Shown here piece by piece: positions 1 to 10,628 of a DNA stretch of 64,000 nucleotides (the stretch's first letter is position 1; each line of letters starts with the position of its first letter). The position numbers and the translations under genes were made by a program. The notes under the pieces are model-generated. The model had not been told where the DNA came from. It saw only the letters and a program-made list of their open reading frames with translations, and ran no database searches. The DNA lies in assembly GCA_002077065.1 (NCBI GenBank), contig NAJO01000056.1, forward strand, positions 1 to 64,000, written 5' to 3'. This DNA comes from Cryoendolithus antarcticus (lineage: Eukaryota > Ascomycota > Dothideomycetes > Cladosporiales > Cladosporiaceae).

Positions 1-398
1 TTGGCTTGGTTGTTGGGAGGGGCGGGAGGAGTAGCGGTCACGGTCTCGATCTCTGTCGCGTTCACGGTCTCGGTCCCGATCTCGGTCTCGGTCTCTGTCG
101 CGGTCGTCGAGGCGCATGTTGGACATTGCTGAGGATGGAGGGGCGGGGACGGGCTTGTTGTAGCCTGAGGACATGGAGCTGCTGGGGTGGCGGCCGTTGT
201 TGATCAATTGCGCTGCTTGCTCTGGCTCGGCGTGTCTGTGAGAAGGACCTCGAGTCAGTCGCGAGGCTGCAGGCCAGTGCACGTGGTGGTGGAGCTCAGT
301 CATGTGAGGCGCACGTGAATGGTGGGAGCGAAGACAAGTAAAGTGAGATGTACGTACGCTGGCAGAGCATCGGGGTTGTAGCCTCTATTGTACGCCAT
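1..398 (-). CDS. N-terminal part of an Arg/Asp-repeat protein, partial
   Basis: This is the start of a minus-strand gene that runs off the left edge of the window. Exon 1 (398-358) begins with ATG and reads MAYNRGYNPDALPA. A GTACGT donor and a CACAG acceptor define an intron at 236-357, and exon 2 (235-1) continues in frame with HAEPEQAAQLINNGR and then a Ser/Pro-rich stretch. Residues after about 60 are an almost pure run of Arg-Asp and Arg-Glu dipeptides. Such RD/RE tracts are common in RNA-processing and other nuclear proteins, but the visible part contains no domain I can name, so no function is assigned. The frame continuity across the intron and the low-complexity but stop-free tract support a real gene. 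Confidence 0.6.
33..111 (-). repeat. Coding (Arg-Asp/Arg-Glu)n simple repeat
   Basis: The plus strand is a degenerate hexamer array related to GGTCTC and GGTCGC. Read on the minus strand it encodes alternating Arg-Asp and Arg-Glu. It lies inside the partial gene at the left edge. Confidence 0.8.
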
Positions 399-1282
399 CC
401 TCGGAGTGATGCAGTGCTGGTTTATGCCGTGACTCCACTTCGGGCAACCTCTGGAGTTGCCTTCTTCTAGAAAGTGACCGGCGCCCCGCGGGGAGAGTCG
501 TGCAGAGTCACAGTGTACCGCTGACCTCACTTCTGATTACCAAAGACGAGACTCGCAGGACGGGTACGCGTAACGTGGTCCAGTGGGTCCTAGCCTTTGC
601 GCCAGGCTTGAGGAAGAGATCTGGCGCTTCGATTCGAGTGAACTGTAGCAGTGGGTGTGCAGCGAGAAGCAGTTATAGAGTGAGGTACAAGATGCGGCTC
701 TGCACTCCGGTCAAGGGTGCGGGCAGTCAATGATGATGGGGCCACTCCCGCCTGATGTTTGCTGAGGTCGAGAGTTGCCTTTGTGTCACCGGTCCCAGGC
801 CTCGACCCATGCCGCGCTGCAGCCCAAATTGGCGGGACTCTGGCGTCATGAGGGGTGGCGCCCGCCAAGCCACTACTCTTGCTCTCCGCTCACCAACTTC
901 ACCTCTTCCTATAGTGCATTTACCAATTTGCTGCCCACCATTATGACCAGTCCTCTGATCGATCAGGCGTCACGATCTTTGATGCACCGTACTATGGACG
1001 CAGACTGAAGAACAAGACCTCATGCGCTGCGTTGTTGGATGATCGCCAGGCTACAGGTTGCTGTCACAGTAGCAACCAGAGTCACACACCGGCAAGCGGC
1101 GCAGTCTACTATGCTATGCTATGTCTCTGCGTCCGTCCTAGGTTCAATTCCTAATTCCTTTCGCCTGTCTCATTCACTCTTCCCACCTCTTTTCTCAAAC
1201 CCGTTTTGTCGAACAAGACGCCGTAACCTGCTGTCCCCAATGACAGAGAGCGCACGCTTGACGCCCGACCCAAAGTCACACT
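399..1282. other. Intergenic, divergent promoter region
   Basis: This stretch separates the minus-strand RD-repeat gene from the plus-strand F-box-like gene. Only short overlapping ORFs without family resemblance are present. A GGTTCAATTCC string near 1141 resembles a tRNA B box, but no acceptor stem or A box accompanies it. I see no gene here. Confidence 0.6.
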
Positions 1283-2244
1283 ATGGCTAATATCAGCAAT
1301 ACCACAGCATCGCGAATGAAGGGCGTCTTTCCGTTCTTTAAGCTCAGTCCCGAACTCCGCAACAGGATCTACCGTGCTCTGAGCGAGGACCACAAAACCG
1401 ACGCATCTTTCGGTAACCAGAATCCGCTCTGGCTAAGTACAGCGAGCTGGTACGGTCATGCTCGACCACGACCGCTGCTCATCTGCAGGCAATTTCGCGA
1501 TGAGTATACTACTGAGATCTACAGGCACCTCAGACTCAACCTTGTGATGTTCACTTTGGTACCAGCAGACCAGGAGGAAGATGATTGTTTCGCTCAAGCC
1601 TTACTGCGCCACACCCCTACTGTGCCTCTGCTGGACCATGTGAAGACATTCACGCTAGCTATCGGTGTGAGGCAGGTGTGGCTGCCCGCCGACGAGCTGG
1701 ACGGTATGCGGTCGCCCTCCCAGTACAGGTCTGTAATAACAGCGCTGATACACAGCCAGGCGATCCCGACTTCCTCACGCCCAAACTCCACGCCCTACTC
1801 CCCGTCCTCCCGACCCTCCAAACCCTCAACATCGAGCTCCTCTTCCCAACCCGCACAACCCGCCACGCCCTAGAACTCGACTTCACGTCCGACCACCCCC
1901 TCCTCCACCCCCCAACAGCCTCCTCTCTCTCCTTCCCCGGAACCCTGCACATCTACGGCTTCGTCGCAATCTCCATCTATCATTTCGGCGACGAGCTGCG
2001 GACCCACTGCATGGAGCGCCCGAGAGTCTGGCTTGGGATCCAGCATTGCGAGATTAGGGAGCCGAGCGTGCTGTATCGGCTTATGCAGTCTCAGGATCCG
2101 GAGGCCTGGTTGGGGATGGATTTTGAGGTGCTGGGGAGGGCGGGGGATGATTACTTCTATATGACTGATCGGGGGACGCCGTTTATTTGTGAGGTTACGG
2201 GGAGGGATTACGAGATGGCTATGCAGAGGGATGGGAGGATATGA
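1283..2244 (+). CDS. F-box-like (LSPELRNRIY-type) protein
   Basis: Two exons, 1283-1703 and 1760-2244, give a protein of 301 residues. The intron at 1704-1759 has a GTATGC donor, a GCTGAT branch-like site and a CAG acceptor, and joins the two frames exactly. The N-terminus carries FFKLSPELRNRIYRAL, the hallmark of the large fungal F-box-like/2EXR family, followed by the usual LLICRQFRDEYTTEIY segment and a second conserved block, VPLLDHVKTFTLAI. Family members are thought to act as substrate adaptors or scaffolds, and are often lineage-expanded; the substrate is unknown. A damaged relative lies directly downstream (2508-2974), so the locus duplicated locally. Confidence 0.75.
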
Positions 2245-2507
2245 GGCAGTCTGAGTTCAAGCTAGGTATCTTCGGGCTGACGCGTCTGTCCATCCTGCCG
2301 ACAGACGTTCTGCTGCGCAATTTGGAAAGAAGCTTCCGTTGTTCCTGTCCATCTCGTCGCTTCTGGAGTCTTCTCCAATTCAAGCCGGGCACCGAACATC
2401 GCAGGTCGTTCACTCACTCAGTCATCTACCCACCAGTTCTGGAACGATAGGCACCACCAGAGCAGATACCACCGACCTCGCGCAGCAGTGAGAAGACCAC
2501 AAACGAC

Positions 2508-2974
2508 TTGTCCTCGTACTTCCGCCTCGTACTCGGGTTACGAAACAAGATCTACCAAGCTCTGAGCCATCATGCTCAGGTCAAGACGCAAGCTATCAGC
2601 CACGGTGGCCAGATCAAGGTGCAAGTTGACCGCCCCGCCTCCTTCGAAGGCAGTGCGGGTATCATATGCGGTCGACCTGAAGTCGCGTATTCCCGCGTTT
2701 GTCGCCGATTCGGAGCGGAGCAGAGCACATCGCCGAATGCCGTCGCAATTTCACCCTTCACTTCTCGTTCAAGCACGAGTGTGGAAATCGCGCTGTGAAA
2801 GGATGCTTCGCGTCTGCTTTGCTGGGCGATCATGGTCCGTCGTCACGGGTTCCGGTGTCACAGTCTCTTCTTGGTCACGTCAAGCATTGCACGCTTGCTT
2901 TCAAGATCGAGAAGTTGTATCGCGAAACCACACCCGCCGATCGTACAAGCCTCCTACCGGTTACTTCATTCTGA
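2508..2974 (+). pseudogene. Frameshifted relic of the upstream F-box-like gene
   Basis: Frame 3 from 2508 reads RLVLGLRNKIYQALS and later RPEVAYSRVCRRFGAE, matching LSPELRNRIYRALS and RPLLICRQFRDE of the gene at 1283. The similarity then jumps frame near 2720 and continues as EHIAECRRNFTLHF and LLGHVKHCTLAFKIEKLY, matching the LLDHVKTFTLAI block, up to a stop at 2974. The N-terminal frame opens with TTG and has no ATG. One frameshift, a missing start and a missing C-terminal half make this a pseudogene of a tandem duplicate. I see no splice signals that would rescue the frame. Confidence 0.65.
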
Positions 2975-3729
2975 GTGACGACCGTATGTCATCCCTAAAG
3001 TGGCCAGATAGCTTACGCAGTCACTGACACACCTAGTTTTAAGGTATCCTGCTTTTCTTGCCTCGTGGTTTTGAAGCGCCATTGGAGGACAGCTAGTGAC
3101 TATTAGTGTAGAGATGTGAGAATGCCGATGAAGATGAATATGCCGCAATTGTGTAGAAAAACGTGGATGTAAGGAAGCAAATGTGAAAGCCAGGGCAAAT
3201 GCCACCCCTCTCGGCTCTATGCCTTCAGCAGGCACAACGGATAATTCAATAGTGATGCTTTCCGGTACACAGCGCTTTCAAAGGGTCTCCTCCACAGATC
3301 TGATCGCGGTTTTCCATACCCTCTCGCTTCCTGTACTTCTATTGACACAGCCGGGGCAGTGAAGAAACGCATTTCCATGATGCTTTCTACATCGACGCTG
3401 CATCATGCATCACATATATCAGATGGCGTTGCAAAGGAGAGAAGGATGATGTCGCCGGCTGTAGTGAAGTGAGAATAGGCCTGCTGAGTCAGACGAAAGC
3501 CAGATTCAGCCGCATTGACTTGGCCAGATTGCAGTTGGCATGTAGAGCCGTGCGATCCTCCAAGTCCAATGCACGAGCATCTTACCTTCATCGTGCTGAG
3601 CACGTGAGATAAGCCGAGTGTCAGATGCTGACCGACAATAACAACTCCATGTCTGGCCATTGATCCTCCTCTCCCTTTACTGCAACATTTCCGCAAGGCT
3701 GCCCGGACTTCCTCGCCCATCCCTTCACA
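2975..3729. other. Intergenic, upstream of ERV46
   Basis: No convincing gene. The last 80 bases before the ERV46 start are pyrimidine-rich, as expected for a 5' leader. Confidence 0.6.
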
Positions 3730-5092
3730 ATGCCCCCCAAAAACCGCTTCGTGAAGCTCGACGCCTTCACCAAGACTGTCGAAGACGCCCGCGTCCGCAC
3801 AACCTCCGGCGGCATCGTAACAGTCACATCCCTCCTCCTTATCCTCTGGCTAGCATGGGGCGAATGGGCCGACTACCGGCGATTGATCGTCCACCCGGAG
3901 ATCATAGTCGACAAAGGGCGTGGTGAGAAAATGGAGATCCATTTGAACATCTCTTTCCCACGCGTGCCGTGCGAGTTGCTAACGCTGGATGTCATGGATG
4001 TATCTGGGGAGATCCAAACGGGCGTTATGCATGGTGTGAATAAAGTGCGACTACGGCCCGAGAAGGAGGGGAGCGGGGTTATTGAGACGACGGCGTTGGA
4101 GTTGCATGCTGGTGAGCCTGCGGTTCATTTGAAGGAAGGCTACTGCGGCGAGTGCTATGGCGCTCCAGCACCACCCAACGCGATCAAATCCGGCTGCTGC
4201 AATACCTGCGCCGAAGTGCGCGAGGCTTACGCCAGCGTGTCTTGGTCCTTCGGTCGCGGCGAGAACGTTGAGCAATGCGAGCGGGAACACTACAGCGAGC
4301 ACCTCGACGAACAGCGCAAAGAGGGCTGCAGGATCGAAGGCGGCATTCGGGTCAATAAGGTGGTTGGGAACTTCCACTTCGCTCCCGGAAAGAGCTTCAG
4401 CAATGGCAACATGCATGTCCACGACTTAGAGAACTATTTTGCTGGCGCTGAGGGCGTGGAGCACACGTTCACGCACAAGGTGCACCATCTGCGATTCGGC
4501 CCTCAGCTCTCGGACGACGTGGTGAAGAGAGTCGGGCAAAGGGGCATGGCATGGAGTAACCACCACCTCAATCCACTAGACGACACAGACCAGAAGACCG
4601 ACGAGAAGGCGTACAACTACATGTACTTCGTCAAGGTCGTGTCGACAGCGTATCTACCGCTGGGCTGGAACAAGAAGGCCAGTGTCTTTGACAACATCCC
4701 GCATGAGATCATTCCACTGGGCGACTACGGCAAGGGCGAGTCGAACAGCATTGAGACGCATCAGTACAGTGTTACGAGCCATAAGCGGAGTCTATCGGGT
4801 GGCGACGCGAGCGCTGAAGGGCATAAGGAGAGGCTGCACGCGAGAGGTGGCATCCCGGGCGTATTCTTCTCATACGTATGTTGATTGCTGATGCTGCTGT
4901 TGCTTGAGCTGACGTATGATACAGGACATCTCGCCGATGAAAGTCATCAACCGCGAAGCGCGATCAAAATCATTCTCCGGCTTCCTGGTCGGTGTATGCG
5001 CCATAGTAGGCGGAACACTTACGGTCGCTGCTGCGATCGATCGCGCATTGTACGAAGGCAGTTCGAGGCTGAAGAAGATACATTCGAGTTGA
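3730..5092 (+). CDS. ERV46: ER-Golgi cargo receptor Erv46 (ERGIC3 family)
   Basis: Exons 3730-4875 and 4925-5092 encode 437 residues. The intron (4876-4924) starts GTATGT after a complete Tyr codon and ends ACAG, restoring the family C-terminus FFSYDISPMKVINREAR. The protein shows the standard architecture: a short cytosolic N-terminus with FVKLDAFTKTVEDARV, a first membrane segment at about residues 28-44, a large lumenal domain with the paired cysteine motifs CGEC and CCNTC (about residues 139-159), and a second membrane segment near 399-421 followed by a short basic tail. In yeast, Erv46 forms a complex with Erv41 that cycles in COPII and COPI vesicles and retrieves ER residents. Length and motifs are complete, so this is very likely functional. 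Confidence 0.95.
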
Positions 5093-5626
5093 GCACCGTG
5101 TATTCGGAGACTTGGGCTCGCGAGCTGTACGTGTATTTCTTGTTCTCGGGCTGCATGGGGAAGGCGCGGTGCACATAGAGCAGGCAAGGCATGAACTTCT
5201 ATCTCCACGATCTCACTCTGCACCGCCACGTTCACTTCACTGATTCTGCAAGTTCCGATGATGACATGCGCACAGGTCCTGTCGCTGGCTACACCAAATT
5301 TGCGTGCAGAATGTGACAGGTCATATGAGGTCTTCACACGGTAGTACAAACTTCCTCACTTGCATTGAGCGACGCGTTCAGCCGCGACATCACTGTCTCG
5401 CTCACTGGCTCAAATTCACCTCAATCTCGCTCTGCACATGCTCTCTCTGCCTCAAGATCCACACACTTGACCTCACTGTCAACATCCGCACACTTACCCT
5501 CGACTTCAACACTCTCATCCTCTCCCTCGTCCTCAACAACATAACCGTACGACTTCTGCTCCCATACTCAACCTCCTTCCACACTCATACTCACCCAAGA
5601 CACCCTCGAGATACACATCCACCAAG
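5093..5626. promoter_or_regulatory. Pyrimidine-rich leader before the Myb-like gene
   Basis: The region from about 5390 to 5626 is strongly C/T/A-biased on the plus strand, with many CTC and CAC repeats, and runs straight into the ATG at 5627. This is typical of a fungal core promoter and 5' untranslated leader. No other gene is visible. Confidence 0.5.
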
Positions 5627-6891
5627 ATGTCTTACACAGCCGCCAAAGCCACAGCTTCCGACATGGAGCTCCGCCGCTTCACAGCCTGCGTCCTCAACAC
5701 GAAAACCGTGAACTCTGCCGTGCTTGCCCCTTCTCCCACTTGGCACCCACATCACACTATCAACTGACCACTACCATCCAGGTCGACTGGGACGCAGCCG
5801 CCAAGGACTTCGATTCCTCTCCCTCCGCAGCCAGCACCGCCTCGTTCAGGACATTCATCGCCCGCGCCACAAAGAGCTTGAAGAACTACACTAATGCGAA
5901 GGACAAGATCTCTGATCTCGAGCTGAGGAGGTTCGCGGCTGCGTTTCTAAATATGAAGGACTACAACAGCGCGGTGAGTCTTCTTCTCTCCGCTTCGTTT
6001 CATCACTCTGAATGCCACTACGGAGGTTACTTGCATTACCATTGCCGTGGCAGGCAAAATGGTGAGAAAGTACTAATGAGATGCGTAGGTCAACTGGGAT
6101 GCTGCGGCTGCTGATTTCGGGGGCACGGGGAAGGCGGCGAGTTTCCGCACGTTCGTGCAGAGGGCTAGGAGCAAGTTTGAGAAGCTCGCGGGTGGTTCGG
6201 TGCCGGATGGTATGGTGGTGGGTCCAACTGCGACTGTCGCGATCGTTGTGGCGACGCCGGTGAAGGCGAAGGCGAAGAGGGGTGCTGGGAAGAGGAAGGC
6301 TGCTGAGGCCGAGGTGGCAGAAGACGGTGAGGAAGAAGGAGAGACGGTGAAGGGGAATGGAGCTAGGAAGAAGTCAAAGAAAAGCAAGGCCGTGGAGGTC
6401 AAGGAAGAGGACAACGATGTGGAGGCAGAGGAGCAAGATGTGGAGGTGAAGCAGGAGACAGTGGATGAGCGTGTTGAGGAGGCGAATGTGGGTATTGATG
6501 CGGGAGAAATGTATCGCGACGCGTTGGGTGCGTTGGATGCCCCACAGGAGAACGGGCCGGACGAGGTGCAGGAAGATGCCATGGATGAGGCGCAGGCTAC
6601 CGAGCCGGAGGAGCAGCTGAGCATGGCTGACAACGAGTGCGATGGCAGCCGCGAGGACAGCCTCGCTGACGAGGCGGCGGCTGAACAGGACGAGGCCGTG
6701 GCAGAGTCCGCTGCGGATCAGGGAACGGAGGAGTACGACGAGGATGCAGCAGTCGAGGAGGCCGCCTTACAATATGAGGGTAAGTCTGACCTCGGTTGCA
6801 TCCATTGTACATTCGCTGACAAGCTGCAGGAGTTGAGCCGGAGATGGATGCTGATGCTGAGGCTGAGGAGGAGCATGAGCTCCTGTTCTGA
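5627..6891 (+). CDS. Nuclear protein with two Myb-like repeats and acidic tail
   Basis: Four exons (5627-5719, 5782-5973, 6089-6779, 6830-6891) encode 345 residues. Introns show CTGAC or TACTAAT branch sites and AG acceptors; phases are 0, 0 and 1. The N-terminal 150 residues hold two copies of a unit: ELRRFTACVLNTKTVNSA then VDWDAAAKDF, and ELRRFAAAFLNMKDYNSA then VNWDAAAADF, each followed by a SFRTF helix with basic residues. This resembles the fungal Myb/SANT-like DNA-binding domain in which a D/N-W-x-A-A-A segment is followed by a basic recognition helix. The rest is Lys-rich (GARKKSKKSK) and then long, highly acidic and Ala-rich. A chromatin or DNA-binding role is inferred. The third exon could be misread as a longer ORF to 7483; splicing gives the acidic end ...EEEHELLF instead. 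Confidence 0.75.
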
Positions 6892-7491
6892 GCTGTACAA
6901 GCTCTGGCTCACGGTGGACGAGCGGGCTCTTGCCAAAACGATAGGGTTGGTCTTGGCCAGGTTTGATAGTGCACAGTGGCGCCCGTCATCAAGTATAGCA
7001 TTGTTGCTCCCTGGGAGTGTGATGGTGGATCCCAGGAATGCATATGGAAATGTCGTTCAGGCTCGCCAAAGGAACATGGCGTGCTTAGCAGCGACGAGTA
7101 CGGGACCCGAGCACTTTGATAGCATGGTCGTTTGCAGAGATAGCACATTCTCCTTTGTACCCGTCATTATGGAACGCCGACCTCCTGCTAATAGTCAGAC
7201 CTGTGCTGTGAGCTGGAGCGAGCTGGACCGCAGCGCTAGTCCCTACAAGGGAATGCTTATTCGCTTAATTAGAACGTCACTCGAGCCAACGTCGACCACC
7301 GGCAACACCGACAACATCGGTATGCGAACGTCCGTGTGCCAAGCCACTCGCTCCAGCATGTGCTCACCCCGAGTGCTCGTCATGGACGACGGGGTAGCCT
7401 CATCACTTGTAGGACCAGGCTTCCATATTGATCGCAATGCTGTCCATCGCGCGCTGAAAATCTATTCGAGAAGCGGAGGATAGTCGACGCG
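6892..7491. other. Intergenic
   Basis: An open frame on the plus strand crosses this stretch only because intron 3 of the upstream gene has no stop. Its composition does not match the acidic protein before it, and I regard it as noncoding. It contains the promoter of the Zn2Cys6 gene. Confidence 0.55.
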
Positions 7492-8816
7492 ATGCAGTCG
7501 GTGTTCAGAGTCAATGATGTGAACGGAGCTGGGAGTGGCGCAAAGCGAGCTTTTACGGCGCGTCGAGAGCACACGAAGTCTCGAGCTGGCTGCTTGGGCT
7601 GCAAGAAGAGACGAATCAAGGTGAGTGAACGTCTTCGGCTGCTACGGCGCGCCGCTCGATCGCTAATTGGACAATGCAGTGCGATGAGAGTAAACCGAGA
7701 TGCTCAAGATGCGACCGAATGGGGCTAACGTGCGTATACGCCACTTCCAACCCTGTCTCGCCTGCTCCATCTACCGGCGAGAAGGGCACCTCTTTCCAAC
7801 TCTCGGGGCCGAGCTCGAAGATGTACTGCATGTCAACCGACATTAGCCGCATGGAGCTTGCTGTATCAGTAGATCTGCCGGACTGCTACCGAAGTGCCGC
7901 AAGTCCTGATGCTTTGGCTGCGCTGCAGCACTTCCAAGAAGTTACAACTCACGGACTAGGCGGTCCCAACTTCCGAGCAGCGATGCTCATGATCGGCGAT
8001 CGGACAGCGTATTGCAGTCCATACCTGAGACACGTCATTCTGGCTGTGTCATATGCCCACCAGAGCTTCTTGCTAGGTGAACGAGAAAAGGATCTCAAGG
8101 CGGTAGGTCTAAAGCTCGCCACGACCAGCCATTGGCAGCGTGGTCTCCAGCTATTCGGCCGTGCTCTTTCGGAGCGAGACGAGACTGCAACTTCCGGGCG
8201 CGTGCACTATGACTCTCTGGTCGCAACGACGTTCCTTACGACAATGATGACTTTCTGCCAGCATGCACAGCCAGCCGACGTCACTCAGACGAAAGACTCG
8301 GATGTCTTCACCCGGATTCTCGACTTCATGACTACGGTTGGAGGCTTCCCAGCGGTACGCAGTGCATTTGGCGAGCCCGTGGAAAGCTCTGCTTGGACGC
8401 CTGTGCTGGACAGTACCGACGACAAGACTGGAGGTATAGATGCTGTGGAAGATCGTACCGAGAGATCGGTGGTGATTGAGACCTATCTTCATAGATTCGA
8501 AAGCTCCCAGTCAGAGACCGACAGCCTGCTACTGACCATCGGTCGATCCTTGGCTCCCCTCCTTCAGCTACAAATTTCTGCCATACATATGCCAATCTTG
8601 TTTGCCTTTGCCGGAAGGACGTGGTCGGCATTTCAGACATTGCTGAGGCAGCAAGACGACCGCGCTTTGCTTTTGTTTTCCTGCTGGCTGGGTCTCCTCC
8701 GCCGCACAGGCAGGTGGTGGGTGATGATGGGAGCCACAATCCAGCTTGATGACATCAATGAGCACCTAGCTAAGTCGACCGATCAGACGATCTTGTCACT
8801 ACTTGGCAGCATGTAA
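7492..8816 (+). CDS. Zn(II)2Cys6 transcription factor (Upc2-like layout)
   Basis: Exons 7492-7620 and 7680-8816 encode 421 residues; the intron (59 nt, GTGAGT...GCAG) falls between codons 43 and 44 inside the zinc cluster. The six cysteines are at 34, 37, 44, 51, 54 and 61, with spacing C-x2-C-x6-C-x6-C-x2-C-x6-C and the basic stretch KKRRIK between them, so the DNA-binding domain is complete only when spliced. The N-terminal HTKSRAGCLGC context and the C-terminal alpha-helical region resemble the sterol-regulator Upc2-like class with fungal-specific domain 2. It probably binds CGG-type sites in the nucleus. It is convergent with an RTA1-type lipid exporter whose family is often controlled by such regulators; that link is inference. 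Confidence 0.88.
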
Positions 8817-8868
8817 GTGTGATGGACACGCTTGGAACCCATTCATATGCCGTAATCTATAAAGCTCT

Positions 8869-9828
8869 CTACACCGCAGCTGTCTGCAACATGTTGCCCC
8901 GAGCAGCATCTTTCTCGGCCTCGCGCGGGACTGCGCCCTTCAGCCATCGTCCGGGGTGCCACCAAATGAAGACGAACACAGCGACAACGATCGGGGCAAA
9001 CTCCAAGCATCCGAAATAGACTTCGTGCGTGGACAGAGTTTTCATGAGTCCCTCCGCAGTCTCGGCCAGCCTGAAGCACGTTCGCAGATACACAGCAAGC
9101 GTAGCAACCACCAGCGCAACAATGAAACTCTTGCTGACCTTGTTGGGGCTCTTCCGCGCTTTCACCAAAGTCCAGGCCAGCACAGCCAAGAAGACCGCAA
9201 ACGAGAACACCTGGAAAGCAAGTCCAGCCAGCAGGATGTGGTTGAACTTCGTCGGATCTTTGCGGTTCGAATATGCGCTTCCTACAAGTGCTGCGCCGGC
9301 CACTTGCACAATCGTCGCCACGACATCGCAGACGATGAAGATCCAAAGGATGAGCTTGGGTGACATGGGCGCGTACTGACGGCCGTAGACACCGATCATG
9401 ATCGACAGCGTGGCGTATATCGCTGCGGAGAACAAAACTGGTGCGACGACGATGAAGAAGTACTGTGTTGCATTAACATCCATCTCCAGACTCCGATCTG
9501 ATATTGGACATACCTGTATGACAAAGAATGCCACCCTGTACGGGTCCTTCTGACTTGACAGAATCCGCGGGATGTATCCGATGATCTCCATGGCGGTACC
9601 AACAGCGACTGTGGTGAAGTACCATGTCTTGTGTCGAGTCAGAAGGTAGACGTGTGCTGCGAGAGCGACGACAAAGAGAGCGACAGCCAAAGCAGCGAGT
9701 GCGAGCGACGGCGTGTATCCGTAGATGACTATGCTAGCGTCTCCGTCGCCCATGGGATTGGGGAAGTTGGGATCGATGTAGCCCTGTACTGGTGGTTCCA
9801 TGGCTGCCATGATCTTGTACGAACACAA
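8869..9828 (-). CDS. RTA1-like lipid-translocating exporter, 7 TM
   Basis: Exon 1 is 9828-9514 and exon 2 is 9462-8869, encoding 302 residues. The 51-nt intron (GTATGT...ACACAG) is an exact multiple of three without a stop, so an unspliced reading would insert 17 residues (VCPISDRSLEMD...) in the middle of membrane segment 3; the family pattern supports removal. Seven hydrophobic segments follow an N-terminal GYTPSLALAALAVALF segment, with the RTA1 features RHKTWYFTTVAVGTAMEIIGY and FRLAETAEG. RTA1/Rsb1 proteins act in the plasma membrane in lipid (long-chain base) translocation and resistance to azoles and 7-aminocholesterol. ATGs at residues 1, 7 and 10 are all possible starts. A TATATA element lies at about 9965-9970, upstream of the start. 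Confidence 0.9.
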   Translation of the reverse strand: MCSYKIMAAMEPPVQGYIDPNFPNPMGDGDASIVIYGYTPSLALAALAVALFVVALAAHVYLLTRHKTWYFTTVAVGTAMEIIGYIPRILSSQKDPYRVAFFVIQVCPISDRSLEMDVNATQYFFIVVAPVLFSAAIYATLSIMIGVYGRQYAPMSPKLILWIFIVCDVVATIVQVAGAALVGSAYSNRKDPTKFNHILLAGLAFQVFSFAVFLAVLAWTLVKARKSPNKVSKSFIVALVVATLAVYLRTCFRLAETAEGLMKTLSTHEVYFGCLEFAPIVVAVFVFIWWHPGRWLKGAVPREAEKDAARGNMLQTAAV

Positions 9829-10199
9829 TCGCCTTTAGTCGAGGGAATGTAGTTGTGCGTGTGAAGACGTAAATCTCAAGCCGGAGACGACTCTATGTCC
9901 TCTGTAATGGAACGAAGTTTGGTCGATTGAAGAGTGTCGATGTCGAGCAGGTCTATCTCCCTGCTATATACTGCAACAGACGTTTGATACTGACGGCGCC
10001 AAGCGTTAGCCGAGTAAGAACGCTACTGTATTGGGACAAGCGGCTGGTGGGCAGACCACAGCTCGCAACACCTAACCTTTACTGAACGAACAACCGGCTC
10101 TCAGTGTCATTGTCCGTGGTGCCGGAGGGAGCTGCGATATGATGCGTTATACTTGAGGTAGGCGCTGAAAGAAATCGTGGTGGATCGCTGTGTATATTA
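9829..10199. promoter_or_regulatory. Promoter region of the RTA1 gene
   Basis: A TATATA element at about 9965-9970 lies roughly 140 bases upstream of the RTA1 start on the minus strand, a plausible core promoter. Nothing else is recognisable. Confidence 0.4.
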
Positions 10200-10625
10200 A
10201 TGGAAGGTCGACTTAGGCGCGGTCTCAAGAATCGGAGCACCTCCCAGGAGCTTCGACGGAACATCATGATGCTCACACAACACACACAGGATCCATACCA
10301 GCTTGAATTGCACGGGTCGTCAGCGGTGCAGTCCATCCCGAATGTCAGCTGTGATGCCTCGCGTTCGTGTGCGTTGCGCTTGAATCAAGGCACCACGCCA
10401 GACGATCCTATCGGCCTGTCGGCGATGCCGCGTGCTCGACCTCGCTATTGCGGCTGTGCTAAAAGATGCAAGGCTAACCGTCGGTGTTTCCGTGACCCGA
10501 CTGTAGCTGGCGAGTACGACAGTGTACTGGTCGAGCTTGATCGCATAATGCCGGGTGATGAACACAGCATGCTTCTCGCGTCACAGCAACTGATAGACGC
10601 AATCTTAGGCAGCAGTCAGGCTTAA
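10200..10625 (+). CDS. Small Cys-containing hypothetical protein
   Basis: A single-exon ORF of 141 residues with an ATG start, mixed codon use and no low-complexity run. Its middle has a cysteine cluster, YCGCAKRCKANRRCF, reminiscent of short Cys-rich zinc-like motifs, followed by a predicted helical C-terminus. The stop sits four bases from the end of the convergent lyase gene, which is tight even for a compact fungal genome. I do not recognise the family. It may be a genuine orphan gene, the last exon of a longer gene, or chance. Confidence 0.35.
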   Translation: MEGRLRRGLKNRSTSQELRRNIMMLTQHTQDPYQLELHGSSAVQSIPNVSCDASRSCALRLNQGTTPDDPIGLSAMPRARPRYCGCAKRCKANRRCFRDPTVAGEYDSVLVELDRIMPGDEHSMLLASQQLIDAILGSSQA

Positions 10626-10628
10626 TGT

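Noticed and set aside
1130..1160. tRNA-like B box GGTTCAATTCC
   Set aside because: The T stem has only four of five pairs, there is no A box at the right distance and no acceptor stem.
6780..7483. Continuation of the Myb-like ORF to a 442-residue protein
   Set aside because: GTAAGT at 6780 and CTGCAG at 6829 give a short acidic exon 4 in keeping with the protein before it; the extension is unlike it in composition.
9463..9513. 51-nt in-frame segment as RTA1 coding sequence
   Set aside because: Has GTATGT and ACACAG ends and would insert polar residues into a membrane helix; treated as an intron.
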